From: Salinisphaera aquimarina
Lineage (GTDB): Bacteria; Pseudomonadota; Gammaproteobacteria; Nevskiales; Salinisphaeraceae
NCBI RefSeq assembly: GCF_042643355.1
Contig: NZ_JBHRSS010000003.1
Coordinates: 930,001-994,000 of the forward strand
Reading direction: 5' to 3'
Length of the DNA stretch: 64,000 nt
In this document: positions 1-7,430 of the stretch, piece by piece
How positions within the stretch are numbered: position 1 is the stretch's first letter
Layout of the letters: every line of letters begins with the position of its first letter
Program-made: the position numbers and the translations under genes
Notes under the pieces: model-generated
Told to the model about the DNA's origin: nothing
What the model saw: only the letters and a program-made list of their open reading frames with translations
The model's database searches: none

Positions 1-517
1 CCGGATCGATACCGAAGTAGGCCAGCAGATCCGGGTTGTTCGTATCCGTGCCGAAGCCATTGAAATTGATCGTCGCCGGCGGGGTACTTGTATTAACGTT
101 CTGCCGCGTGGCCGTCGGCTGGCCGCTGAAAGCGCCGCTCAGCAGTAACCCATCCACGATCACCGTACCGCCCGAATCCACGGCCTGTCCGCTCAGCGAG
201 AACGAACCGCCGTTACCGAAGATATAGTCCACACTGCCACCGGACGGTTCGGAGACATTGTTGCCGGTCGTGAAGTTCAGAAGACAGCCGTTGCAGGCCA
301 GCGAGCTCTCGTTAGGAGCCACGCCGCCCCCAAACTCAATGCTGCTGAATCCCACATTACTTCCGATCAGTGCCCCTCCGGCGCCGTCGTAGCTTACCGT
401 GCCGCCCGTGCGAGGGCCGACATCGTCAAAGGCGAGCGTGACTGCTGCGAACGCAGTACCGGTCAACCCTGAAAACGCCAGGAGGGCGCCACCTACTAAT
501 ACTTGTTTGAGTTTCAT
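1..517 (-). CDS. Secreted hypothetical protein, C-terminus off the window (possible PEP-CTERM type)
   Basis: An open frame reads leftward from ATG at 517 to the window edge with no stop, giving 172 visible residues. A good Shine-Dalgarno (AGGTGA) lies 7 bases before the ATG. The N-terminus is a typical signal peptide: MKLKQ, a hydrophobic core, then a likely signal peptidase I site around TAFA-A. The mature part is rich in Gly, Ser, Thr and Asn, with phrases such as SGGSVDYIFGNGGSFSLSG, as in beta-rich exported proteins of the PEP-CTERM kind. The diagnostic C-terminal sorting tail would lie outside the window, so that class is inference. Two Cys residues close together (ACNGC) may form a disulfide. 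Function unknown. Confidence 0.75.
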   Translation of the reverse strand, partial: MKLKQVLVGGALLAFSGLTGTAFAAVTLAFDDVGPRTGGTVSYDGAGGALIGSNVGFSSIEFGGGVAPNESSLACNGCLLNFTTGNNVSEPSGGSVDYIFGNGGSFSLSGQAVDSGGTVIVDGLLLSGAFSGQPTATRQNVNTSTPPATINFNGFGTDTNNPDLLAYFGIDP

Positions 518-588
518 GATGTCATCACCTGCTAAAGATTCAGCCTATAACGCACCCAACCTTCTAATCACATCAACGGAACCTGCTT

Positions 589-617
589 TGCCTAGCATCC
601 GTTCTCGCTTTTGTCAA
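589..617 (-). promoter_or_regulatory. Possible sigma-70 promoter of the left-edge gene
   Basis: On the minus strand a perfect -35 (TTGACA, complement of 612-617) is followed after 17 bases by TAGGCA (complement of 589-594), a poor -10 match. It lies about 75 bases before the ATG at 517. The -35 and spacing are good but the -10 is weak. Confidence 0.3.
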
Positions 618-888
618 AAGCAAGGAGCGGGCCATGGCTTATGGCGTCATGGGTTGGTCCCGCAGGCACTCGAAAGACGGCACGAAAACGGTGGAAAATC
701 ACACCTCTTGTAATATGTTTCGACACTTAGTGCCCAATCAGGCCGCGACCATGCCGTCATGTCGACCAGCCATACCCGCATACATTGCGTTGACGGTCGT
801 GCACCGGAAAGAAAATTTTTATATTTCAAGTAATTAACATCGACGAGAAGTCTGCAGCCCCCGTCTCCTCCGAACTACAGCTGTATCG

Positions 889-909
889 AGTGTCAAGTAT
901 CCTGACACT
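889..909. repeat. 7-bp inverted repeat with 7-base spacer
   Basis: AGTGTCA (889-895) and TGACACT (903-909) are perfect inverted copies around AGTATCC. No T-run follows, so this is more like a protein-binding site than a terminator. Its regulator is unknown. Confidence 0.3.
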
Positions 910-1048
910 TGGTGACTATTCGCTGTCGACCGAGGCTATGCTCCGGTACCGTCGGTTGTCGCTTGTCGACTTTTGTACCGTCGCTCTCATCGGCGGTTAC
1001 GGACCGCTCGAAAATGGTGATGTCCAGGCGGGACGACGGCCGGCTGCG

Positions 1049-1816
1049 CTACCGCAGGGGCCGCCGCGTCGCGCCGACGATGGCGTGGTTGTCCGCACGC
1101 TGGGCGAAGGCGACCACGGCCAGATCGGCCCGATCTACTCCGGACGGCAGCGTTAACGACGCCCGGTAATGCGTGGCCTGGGTGGCATCCGAACCGCTGG
1201 CTCGAGCCTGGATGAGTGTGCGTACCAGACCGTCCTCATGCAGCGTCCGGCCGCCGTTTTCGCCGGCGTCGACCTTCGCCACCACGTTGTCCTGAACCAG
1301 GGCGACCCAGATCTGCGAGAGATCGTCTTCCGGCGCCCTCGCGAAATCGATCTGCACGGCCAGCATCTGCTCTTGCGTCGGCTCGAAGCCGATCGAGACC
1401 GGTCGATTCGCCTGCGTTGCCAGATCGCGAATCGCGGCGTGGACGTCGTTCTCCCAGGTGCCGACCGTGGAGCGGCGGCCGTCGATGATCAGCTGTGGGG
1501 TGTAGATCTTGCCCTGGAAATTATCCCAGCCGTAGATTTTCTGGCGCTCGGTGAACTGGGCACTGGAATAGCGATCGACCCAGCCGTACGGATTCCAGTA
1601 ATCGACATGTTCCGACAACAGGATAGGCTCGATCCCGGGCGGCGGCGACGCCTGCAATCGCCGCATGAATTCATTGGCCGGCGGGCATTGCTCGCAGCTG
1701 TTGGAGGTAAACAACTCCAGCACGACCGGCTTCGGCGCGTCGGCGGCTGATGCCGAGCACGGCAAAGCGCTCAGGCCCGCAAGGCACAGCATCAGCGCGA
1801 AAAATGCGCGACCCAT
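1049..1816 (-). CDS. DUF1223 family exported thioredoxin-like protein
   Basis: 255-residue exported protein of the DUF1223 family, whose members have a thioredoxin-like fold and unknown substrate. The chosen start (MGRAFFALML) opens a clear signal peptide ending near ASAA and has GGACAGGAAT upstream; the open frame extends 32 codons further, but that extension is basic and lacks signal character. A CxxC motif (Cys41-Glu-Gln-Cys44) follows the first strand (VVLELFTSNS), where thioredoxin-fold proteins carry their redox centre. The family phrases HVDYWNPYGWVDRYSS and YTPQLIIDGR are present. It probably acts in the periplasm, perhaps as an oxidoreductase; that role is inference. It ends 233 bases from the neighbouring start and seems monocistronic. 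Confidence 0.85.
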   Translation of the reverse strand: MGRAFFALMLCLAGLSALPCSASAADAPKPVVLELFTSNSCEQCPPANEFMRRLQASPPPGIEPILLSEHVDYWNPYGWVDRYSSAQFTERQKIYGWDNFQGKIYTPQLIIDGRRSTVGTWENDVHAAIRDLATQANRPVSIGFEPTQEQMLAVQIDFARAPEDDLSQIWVALVQDNVVAKVDAGENGGRTLHEDGLVRTLIQARASGSDATQATHYRASLTLPSGVDRADLAVVAFAQRADNHAIVGATRRPLR

Positions 1817-1995
1817 CCGTATTCCTGTCCACCGCCGGTTCGCTGCGACTGTAGCAGACTGTCGCGCGGCTCGAATTCTGCAGGGAAAGGGCGTCGAACG
1901 CTGCTGAGTCATGCGAACTAGAGTGACAGCGGGCGGCAGATCGCAGCGGGCGGAATCACATCCGCCTGTCGTGCATCACGCCGCCACGCATCGGC

Positions 1996-2421
1996 CTACA
2001 ACTGCTCGAGATAGGACCAGAGCTCCTCGACCCGTTCGTAGACCAGGGCATTGCGGGCACTGCCGACCGTCAGTACCGACGAACTGCCGTGCGACTCGCG
2101 CGTGAACGCCTGATTGAGGAACGCATACTCGGCGTCCCGGTATTTCAACCATTGCCGCTGCGACGCGCGCAGGGCCGATTTCTGCTCCGGCGACAGCCGC
2201 GTCATCAGCTTGCGATATGCCGCGTTCAGCTCATTGTCCAGCGCCTTGGCCATGGCAACACCGGCCTGATCCATGGCCAGCGTCGTCTGTCCCTGAACGA
2301 TCCGCTCGTGGTAGGGCGCCATACGCTGATGAAACGCATCCACATAGCGTGGCGCGTCCGGATTGGCCACCGCCCCGGCGGCAGTGGCCAGGAACAGCAA
2401 GGCAAACGGCAGGTATTTCAT
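1996..2421 (-). CDS. LprI-like (DUF1311) periplasmic protein
   Basis: 141-residue exported protein. Residues 1-19 form a signal peptide with cleavage near VANP. The central part (LNAAYRKLM, LSPEQKSALRASQRQWLKYRDAEYAFL) matches the DUF1311/LprI N-terminal domain, a small helical domain found in lysozyme-inhibitor LprI and many uncharacterised periplasmic proteins. Only the domain assignment is firm; lysozyme inhibition is not shown by the sequence. Family members usually have conserved Cys pairs, but this one has no Cys. It stands alone between the DUF1223 and def genes. Confidence 0.8.
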   Translation of the reverse strand: MKYLPFALLFLATAAGAVANPDAPRYVDAFHQRMAPYHERIVQGQTTLAMDQAGVAMAKALDNELNAAYRKLMTRLSPEQKSALRASQRQWLKYRDAEYAFLNQAFTRESHGSSSVLTVGSARNALVYERVEELWSYLEQL

Positions 2422-2626
2422 GGTGGCGTCTCCAGTTGCGGCGTTGTCACGACAAAAAGCAATTAAGGGACCGGCACAGCCAAGTGCGCGCTTTCTCGGT
2501 GAATCGTGTGATCAGCCGGGACCATATATGGCCCGACTACAGAAAAAACCGACGGTAATCGGGCCGGCTTCAAGGGCTGTCGAGTCACAGTTCAGGCCCC
2601 GACGCTGGCACAACTGAAGCATCGCG

Positions 2627-3175
2627 CTAAGTCTCGTCGTCCGTGTCGCGTGTCGCATGCCGTGACAACTCGGCGTTGAAACCGAACTGGGTCATGTCGT
2701 CCATGCGTTCGGTATAGAGCACGCCCATCAGATGGTCGTATTCATGCTGGACGACGCGGGCGTGGAAACCTTCGGCCTCGCGCTCGATCGGCACGCCGGT
2801 CTCATCCACGCCGCGATAGCGAATCCGCTGCCAGCGCGGCACATAGCCCTGCAAGCCGGGTATAGAAAGACACCCTTCCCAGCCACCGACCCGCGTGTCG
2901 CCGATCGGCTCGATCTCGGGGTTGATCAGCACCGTCAACGGCACGCCGTCGTCGGCCTCGTCTTCCGTGGTGCGCGACGGCGGCACGAAGAACATCATCA
3001 CCGCCCTGGATACATACACCTGCGGTGCGGCCAGGCCCACGCCCTCGGCGTCCGCCAGCGTATCCTTCATGTCGGCGATCAGGCGCTGGACCTCGTCATC
3101 GGTCGGGTCTTCGACCCTCGCCGCGACCTGCCACAACACCGGGTGGCCCATACGGGCGATCTTGAGAATGGCCAT
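2627..3175 (-). CDS. def: Peptide deformylase
   Basis: 182-residue enzyme that removes the formyl group from the initiator methionine of new proteins, using Fe2+ or Zn2+. All three signature motifs are present: GVGLAAPQ (45-52), EGCLS (100-104, Cys102 a metal ligand) and QHEYDHLMG (143-151, the two metal-binding His and catalytic Glu144). Length is usual, with a short charged C-terminal tail. Unlike many bacteria, there is no fmt next to it; the downstream neighbour is a DUF3820 gene upstream on the same strand. The insertion PSRTTEDEADDG (66-77) lengthens the loop before motif 2, as in some type I/III proteobacterial paralogues, so this could be a second deformylase. Confidence 0.95.
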   Translation of the reverse strand: MAILKIARMGHPVLWQVAARVEDPTDDEVQRLIADMKDTLADAEGVGLAAPQVYVSRAVMMFFVPPSRTTEDEADDGVPLTVLINPEIEPIGDTRVGGWEGCLSIPGLQGYVPRWQRIRYRGVDETGVPIEREAEGFHARVVQHEYDHLMGVLYTERMDDMTQFGFNAELSRHATRDTDDET

Positions 3176-3232
3176 GCGAATCGAAACCCCGGAAACTTGA
3201 AACGACGCGAACAGGATACCGACGAACGCAAA

Positions 3233-3448
3233 CTAACGACCGGCCCGCAGTGGGTCGAGCAATGCACTCAGGCCGTTGTGATCGATTTCGTGCATGAGCG
3301 CCAGCAGGCGGCCGATCTCACCGCGGGGAAAACCCTCACGGGCGAACCAGTTCAGATAATGGCCGGGCAGATCGGCGATCAAACGCCCCTCGTACTTGCC
3401 GAACGGCATGCTGTGGGTCACCAGTTTGCGCAGGTCTTCCGGATTCAT
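3233..3448 (-). CDS. DUF3820 family small protein
   Basis: 71-residue protein matching DUF3820, a short family widespread in Gammaproteobacteria and described as a putative quorum-sensing-regulated virulence factor. The hallmark MPFGKYEGRLIADLPGHYLNWF is complete in two pieces (MPFGKYEG at 14-21 and LIADLPGHYLNWF after it). It reads in the same direction as def and ends 57 bases before it, so the two may be cotranscribed. Its biochemical role is not established. Confidence 0.85.
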   Translation of the reverse strand: MNPEDLRKLVTHSMPFGKYEGRLIADLPGHYLNWFAREGFPRGEIGRLLALMHEIDHNGLSALLDPLRAGR

Positions 3449-3670
3449 TGCCGCGACATCACGAGAGAGCGGAAAACGCAGGATGCATCAGCCCGAGCCC
3501 GAAATCCATGGCGCATGAACGCTGCCCAAAACCGGCGACCATTAGACCACCGGCCGCCTCAGTAACCGGGGCGGTGGCCTCTGCCGGCGCGATACCAAGG
3601 TCGATAACGGGTTCAAGTCAGCATACGGGCCGGCCCTCGCAAGACCGACCTCCGATTTCCAATTGCCGGT

Positions 3671-3844
3671 CTACGCTTCCAGCTCCTTGATGCGTTCGAG
3701 CGCCTGGGCCTCGCTCCAGGAGTCGTCGAACGCCACACCCGCCTTTCCGCACAGGCGCTGCAGGTAGATGCGCTGGGCGCCATTCATGGTTTCCGAACTC
3801 TCCGGCCAGATGTTGTCGCTGCCCGTGTTATTGCCATCGGTCAT
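3671..3844 (-). CDS. DUF3072 family small protein
   Basis: 57-residue protein. The start MTDGNNTGS is preferred over an ATG 30 codons upstream, because the family homology begins after it and GGAA precedes it. The segment NGAQRIYLQRLC, then AFDDSWSEAQALERIKELEA, fits DUF3072, a short all-helical domain with the conserved theme MTxxQ..YL..L..EA...FD..L....A...I..L. Function unknown. It has no obvious operon partner; a lipoprotein gene diverges from it. Confidence 0.7.
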   Translation of the reverse strand: MTDGNNTGSDNIWPESSETMNGAQRIYLQRLCGKAGVAFDDSWSEAQALERIKELEA

Positions 3845-4039
3845 GGATAAAAATTCCGTTAAATCAAAGCCGAACAGTACGCCTGAATGCGAGATACCGG
3901 ATGCGTACGGGCTGTTCGGCAGGGTGGTTGCCATCGCCAGACCACCGCATCCTTAACACCCGACCGCGGCAAGCGCCGGCGCATCCGCTACGATGCACCC
4001 CCGGCATCGCGGGAGCGACGAAACACGTAGTGGGCAGTC

Positions 4040-4672
4040 ATGAATATTAATACCGAAAACAGCCGCGTCCGGCCGGCTCACCTGCCGGGACTGCTCATCG
4101 CAATGATGATTGCGTTGAGCGGCTGCTCGACTCTGGGCTCCGGCAGTCTCGGCTCGTCGCCCGCGTCATCGTCTGTCGCCGCCCAACCTTCGGTGCGCGA
4201 CCGGCTCAACGACGACTACAGCGAGTTGTATTCGACCGCGGACGGGCTGTCGCAGGTCGACAGGATTTTCTATGTGAAGATCGAGTCCGATGACGTGCAA
4301 CACGTCGTTCGGGACATCACCGATTACAGCGGCCAGTTGGCGCAGCGAATGACGACCCTCACCGGCGAATTCCCGGCGCTGGCCATCGACCACGACAATA
4401 CGCCGCCCATCATCCAGGCCGCTCACGACGCCCAGAAGAAAGCCACCCTCAAACGCTTCGCCCCCGTGGTTGGCGACACGGGCAAGGTGTTTGAACGCGG
4501 TATTCTCATCCGCCTGCTGGGGGCGGTCGACCAGCAGCACTATCTGGCCGCTACCCTCGCCGAGCGCGAGCCGGACGCCGCACTCGCGAAGATCATGGCG
4601 AATGTCAGCAAGCGCTACGCCGGTTTCTACGAGGAGATCGACACGCTGCTCAAGAAACGCTTCTACCGCTGA
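4040..4672 (+). CDS. Hypothetical lipoprotein
   Basis: 210-residue protein with an N-terminal export signal (hydrophobic stretch LPGLLIAMMIALSGC) ending in the lipobox LSGC, so Cys29 is probably lipidated. A Ser/Gly-rich linker follows, then a mostly helical body with frequent Asp/Glu and Lys/Arg. I do not recognise the family. Polar residues after the lipidated Cys (Ser-Thr) do not give the inner-membrane Asp signal, so outer-membrane retention is likely. It is followed after 129 bases by the yigZ-like gene on the same strand. Confidence 0.75.
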   Translation: MNINTENSRVRPAHLPGLLIAMMIALSGCSTLGSGSLGSSPASSSVAAQPSVRDRLNDDYSELYSTADGLSQVDRIFYVKIESDDVQHVVRDITDYSGQLAQRMTTLTGEFPALAIDHDNTPPIIQAAHDAQKKATLKRFAPVVGDTGKVFERGILIRLLGAVDQQHYLAATLAEREPDAALAKIMANVSKRYAGFYEEIDTLLKKRFYR

Positions 4673-4801
4673 TTGCGGCCGCACAGCGGTCTCGGCCGCC
4701 CTCCGGAGCTGTCTACTCATAACGCGCTAGCCCGAGTTGGCGTCGCCCTGCCGCACGCACAATGCGAGACTCCACCCCAGTGTCGGTCCCGCGGAGCTTT
4801 G

Positions 4802-5425
4802 ATGCGCTATTCCATGCCGGCGGCGAGCGTCGACTATCCTCATACCGCCACGCTCGAAATACAGAAAAGCCGCTTCATCGGCTGGTGTGCCGGCATCGAC
4901 GGCGTCAAGGACGCACAGCGGCTGATCGCCCGTGCGCGTGAACAATACCCGGATGCCTCGCATCATTGCTCGGCCTATATCGCGGGCGCGCCCGGCGAGG
5001 ATCGCGCGATCGGCTTTTCCGACGACGGCGAACCCGGCGGTACTGCCGGGCAGCCAATGTACCGCGTGCTCGAAGGCAGCGGCCTGGGGCGAATCGCCTG
5101 TATCGTTATTCGCTATTTCGGCGGCACCAAGCTCGGCACCGGCGGTCTGGCGCGGGCTTATGGCCAGACGGTGACTGCGTTGATCGCGGAACTGCCGACG
5201 CGACAGTACGTGCCGCGCCGTCGCGTTTCGCTGGCTCTGACCTTTGCCGATGAGCAGCCTGCGCGTGGGTGGCTGGCGGAACACGAGGGCGAGATCGTGG
5301 CGGCGGATTATCACGCCGCGGGCGTGACGCTGGATGTGGGTTGGCCGCTGGATGCCGACGCGGAACTGGGCGAGCTTGATGCTCGGTTGAATGGGCGGTT
5401 GGTTGTTCGTGACGCCCAAGTGTAG
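4802..5425 (+). CDS. YigZ/IMPACT family protein
   Basis: 207-residue member of the YigZ family (UPF0029 plus DUF1949), related to eukaryotic IMPACT. The start at 4802 has GGAG 6-8 bases upstream and gives the usual family N-terminus; the frame is open further upstream, but that part has no homology. The first domain holds KSRFIGW, the hallmark SDDGEPGGTAGQPM and RYFGGTKLGTGGLARAYG. The second is the ferredoxin-like DUF1949 domain (about residues 140-205). The molecular function is unproven; links to translation control or nucleic-acid binding come from homologues. Confidence 0.9.
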   Translation: MRYSMPAASVDYPHTATLEIQKSRFIGWCAGIDGVKDAQRLIARAREQYPDASHHCSAYIAGAPGEDRAIGFSDDGEPGGTAGQPMYRVLEGSGLGRIACIVIRYFGGTKLGTGGLARAYGQTVTALIAELPTRQYVPRRRVSLALTFADEQPARGWLAEHEGEIVAADYHAAGVTLDVGWPLDADAELGELDARLNGRLVVRDAQV

Positions 5426-5501
5426 CCCTTGGCTGAGCAGTTGATTAGCAAGGAATGAGCGACTACTGCTTACGAATTCGACCTGATCGCCGGCTGTTTA
5501 C

Positions 5502-6132
5502 TTGGGGTTTCGCACTGTTGTGCGACTGTCTTTCGTTTGCTTGTCCAAACGAAAGACAGCAAAGGAAAGGACACCCGGGCACACCGCCGGCTGCGCCGGT
5601 GTACTCCGATGCTCGCGGCGAAAGGATGCGGCCCCTTGAAAATCTGACTAGGTCGGCCCGCTTTGGCGGTCCTCAGACAGGCTGGCCGCACCGGCGCAGT
5701 GCGCCGGACACCCTTCGGCGCTGCGCTTCTCGTCGCTTCACAAGGGCCCGAATACAGAGAAGCCAGGTCGGCGCCTTTCGACGCAACAACTTTTAGGTAG
5801 AACTTGGCGAGCGTGGCTGTGTTCGCGTCCGATTCCACTTTAGGCGCACTCAGATCAACAAGGATCGCGAAGCGACCCTGAGCGAGCGATAGCGAGCTTG
5901 CCTGTATTGGGTCCCCTTGGCGAAGCGCCGAGCAGCGCAGCCAGGAAGGGATTAAAACAGCCGGATGTCTGAGTCGCGCGTAGCGCGGCGAGTTTCCGGC
6001 TGTTCCCTTCCTGGCGAGCAGCGCAGGGAACCGATGCGAAGCATCGGCGCGAAGAGAGGGTGTCTTTTGTGTTGGCGACTTATATTTGGACAAGCAAATA
6101 TAAGTCGCTCGCACAGCAGTGCGAAACCCCAA
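5502..6132. repeat. Composite inverted-repeat element, copy 1 (~631 bp)
   Basis: The ends are inverted copies: TTGGGGTTTCGCACTG starts at 5502, and its reverse complement ends at 6132, with 23 of 24 end bases matching. Just inside each end is a hairpin with a 14-bp perfect stem and 6-base loop: 5526-5539/5546-5559 (loop CTTGTC) on the left and 6075-6088/6095-6108 (loop GACAAG) on the right. Further in come short GC-rich palindromes (GCCGGCTGCGCCGG, GATGCGAAGCATC). The open frames here are rich in Arg/Pro/Ser and look non-coding. There is no transposase. This resembles a non-autonomous mobile or dispersed intergenic element. Confidence 0.75.
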
Positions 6133-6213
6133 GCCGACCGAACCGCTGTCATTGATTCAAAATTCGGTGGTTTCAAGCCAAGCGTCTTCCGGCACTCGCG
6201 AGCCCCTCGAACC

Positions 6214-6827
6214 TTTTGTTTCGCACTGCTGTGCGACTGTCTTTCGTTTGCTTGTCCAAACGAAAGGCAGCAAAGGAAAGGACACCCGGCACAGCGCCGG
6301 CTACGCCGGTGCACTCCGATGCTCACGGCGAAGGGATGCGGCCAGAACTCGGCCCGCTTTGGCGGTCCTCAAACAGGCTGGCCGCACCGGCGCAATGCGC
6401 CGGACACCCTACGCCGCTGCGCGTCTCCGTCGCTGTGCAACGGGACCTGATACAGGCAATACGGCCCGCCATAGCCATAACGGCTACCGAGTTGTTATTG
6501 AAGCGTGCGCCTGCGTTCCCGTCGGATTACGCCTTCGGCTAATTCGACCTACGAAGATCGCGACGCGACCCTGAGGCTTATCTGTATTGGGCCCCTTGGG
6601 CGTAGCGCCGAGCAGTGGAGGCCGAAAGAGAAGAAGGCAGCCGGATGTTTGAGTCGCGCGCAGCGCGGCGAGTTTTCGGCTGGCCCCCAGTGAAATTTAC
6701 CAGGCGGCCGGAGCCGCGCAGGGAACCGATGCGTAGCATCGGCGCAAGGCAGGGTGCCTTTTGTTTTGGCTACTTTTATTTTGGGCAAGCAAATAAAAGT
6801 CGCTCGCGCATCAGCGCGAAACCCCAA
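6214..6827. repeat. Composite inverted-repeat element, copy 2 (~614 bp)
   Basis: A diverged copy of the preceding element in the same orientation, about 80 bases after it. The left arm repeats almost base for base (GTTTCGCACTGCTGTGCGAC, then a stem at 6237-6250/6257-6270 with loop CTTGTC and one G-U pair). The right arm repeats the GAGCAG, GGCAGCCGGATG, GTCGCGCGCAGCGCGGCGAG and GATGCGTAGCATCGG blocks and ends in GCGCGAAACCCCAA. The right-hand hairpin has changed sequence but kept pairing (ACTTTTATTT/AAATAAAAGT, 6772-6781 and 6791-6800). This suggests selection for structure. No gene. Confidence 0.75.
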
Positions 6828-6910
6828 GCCGACAGAAAGCAAGCCGCTACCCGCAAACGAGCTACAGCCGAAAAATCAAGGCCGGCGCGACGCAACTGGC
6901 CCCGATATCC

Positions 6911-7189
6911 CTAACCGCGCTCGGTCACTTCCAACAGGTGATAACCAAACTGCGTTTTCACCGGACCCTGCACCTCGTTCAACGGCGCACTGAACACCAC
7001 CTCGTCGAACTCGCGAACCATCTGGCCGGGGCCAAACGTACCGAGATCGCCGCCCTTGCGGCCGGACGGGCACGAGGAATGCTCACGCGCGACTTCGGCG
7101 AAGTCGCTACCGCCTTCGATCTGGCTCTTGAGTTCGGCGCACTTCTGCTCGCTGTCAACGAGAATATGACGGGCACTGGCTTTGGCCAT
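6911..7189 (-). CDS. ppiC: Parvulin-type peptidyl-prolyl cis-trans isomerase
   Basis: 92-residue single-domain parvulin with no signal peptide, so cytoplasmic like E. coli PpiC, which it matches in length. MAKASARHILV at the start, SSCPSGRKGGDLGTFGPGQM in the middle and TQFGYHLLEV near the end are the rotamase hallmarks, including both conserved His and the GGDLG motif. ATG at 7189 is chosen over GTG at 7198 because AGGAG sits 8 bases before it and the family start MAKA fits. It catalyses isomerisation of prolyl bonds. It lies between the repeat elements and the AT-rich ATPase-nuclease gene, whose composition it does not share. Confidence 0.93.
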   Translation of the reverse strand: MAKASARHILVDSEQKCAELKSQIEGGSDFAEVAREHSSCPSGRKGGDLGTFGPGQMVREFDEVVFSAPLNEVQGPVKTQFGYHLLEVTERG

Positions 7190-7430
7190 GGCTGGCACTC
7201 CTGCTTTAAAAAATCACGGGCCGCCATATTACGGGAATTTCAGTATGCCGGGCCCCGCTTCGCTGCCGCGTTGTAAAGAGACCGGCCGGGCAGAACCTTA
7301 TTTGAGTGAGCTCAGCTCGTTCTCGGAGGTGAGTCTTGGCTTTCGAGTCGTAATGGCTGCTTGAGGCAAAACGCAAGACTGACCCTCAATTCCCCTAAAG
7401 CTCCTCTAAAGCCGCCAAGAGCTGGCGCGA

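Larger units (their letters stand above)
518..1048. other. Intergenic region without a convincing gene
   Basis: This 531-base gap separates the start of the secreted-protein gene from the stop of the DUF1223 gene. Open frames on either strand here are short, lack ribosome sites and resemble no family I know. It should hold the promoter of the gene ending at the left edge. It also contains a perfect 7-bp inverted repeat, AGTGTCA/TGACACT (889-909), and an A/T-rich stretch at 810-840. Confidence 0.6.

Noticed and set aside
5455..6842. Several 60-220 residue open frames in the repeat region
   Set aside because: They follow the repeat structure, differ between copies by frameshifts and are rich in Arg, Pro and Ser. 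No ribosome sites or domains.
7190..7430. tRNA gene as insertion site for the AT-rich patch
   Set aside because: No cloverleaf, TTCGA-type T-loop or CCA end could be found on either strand.
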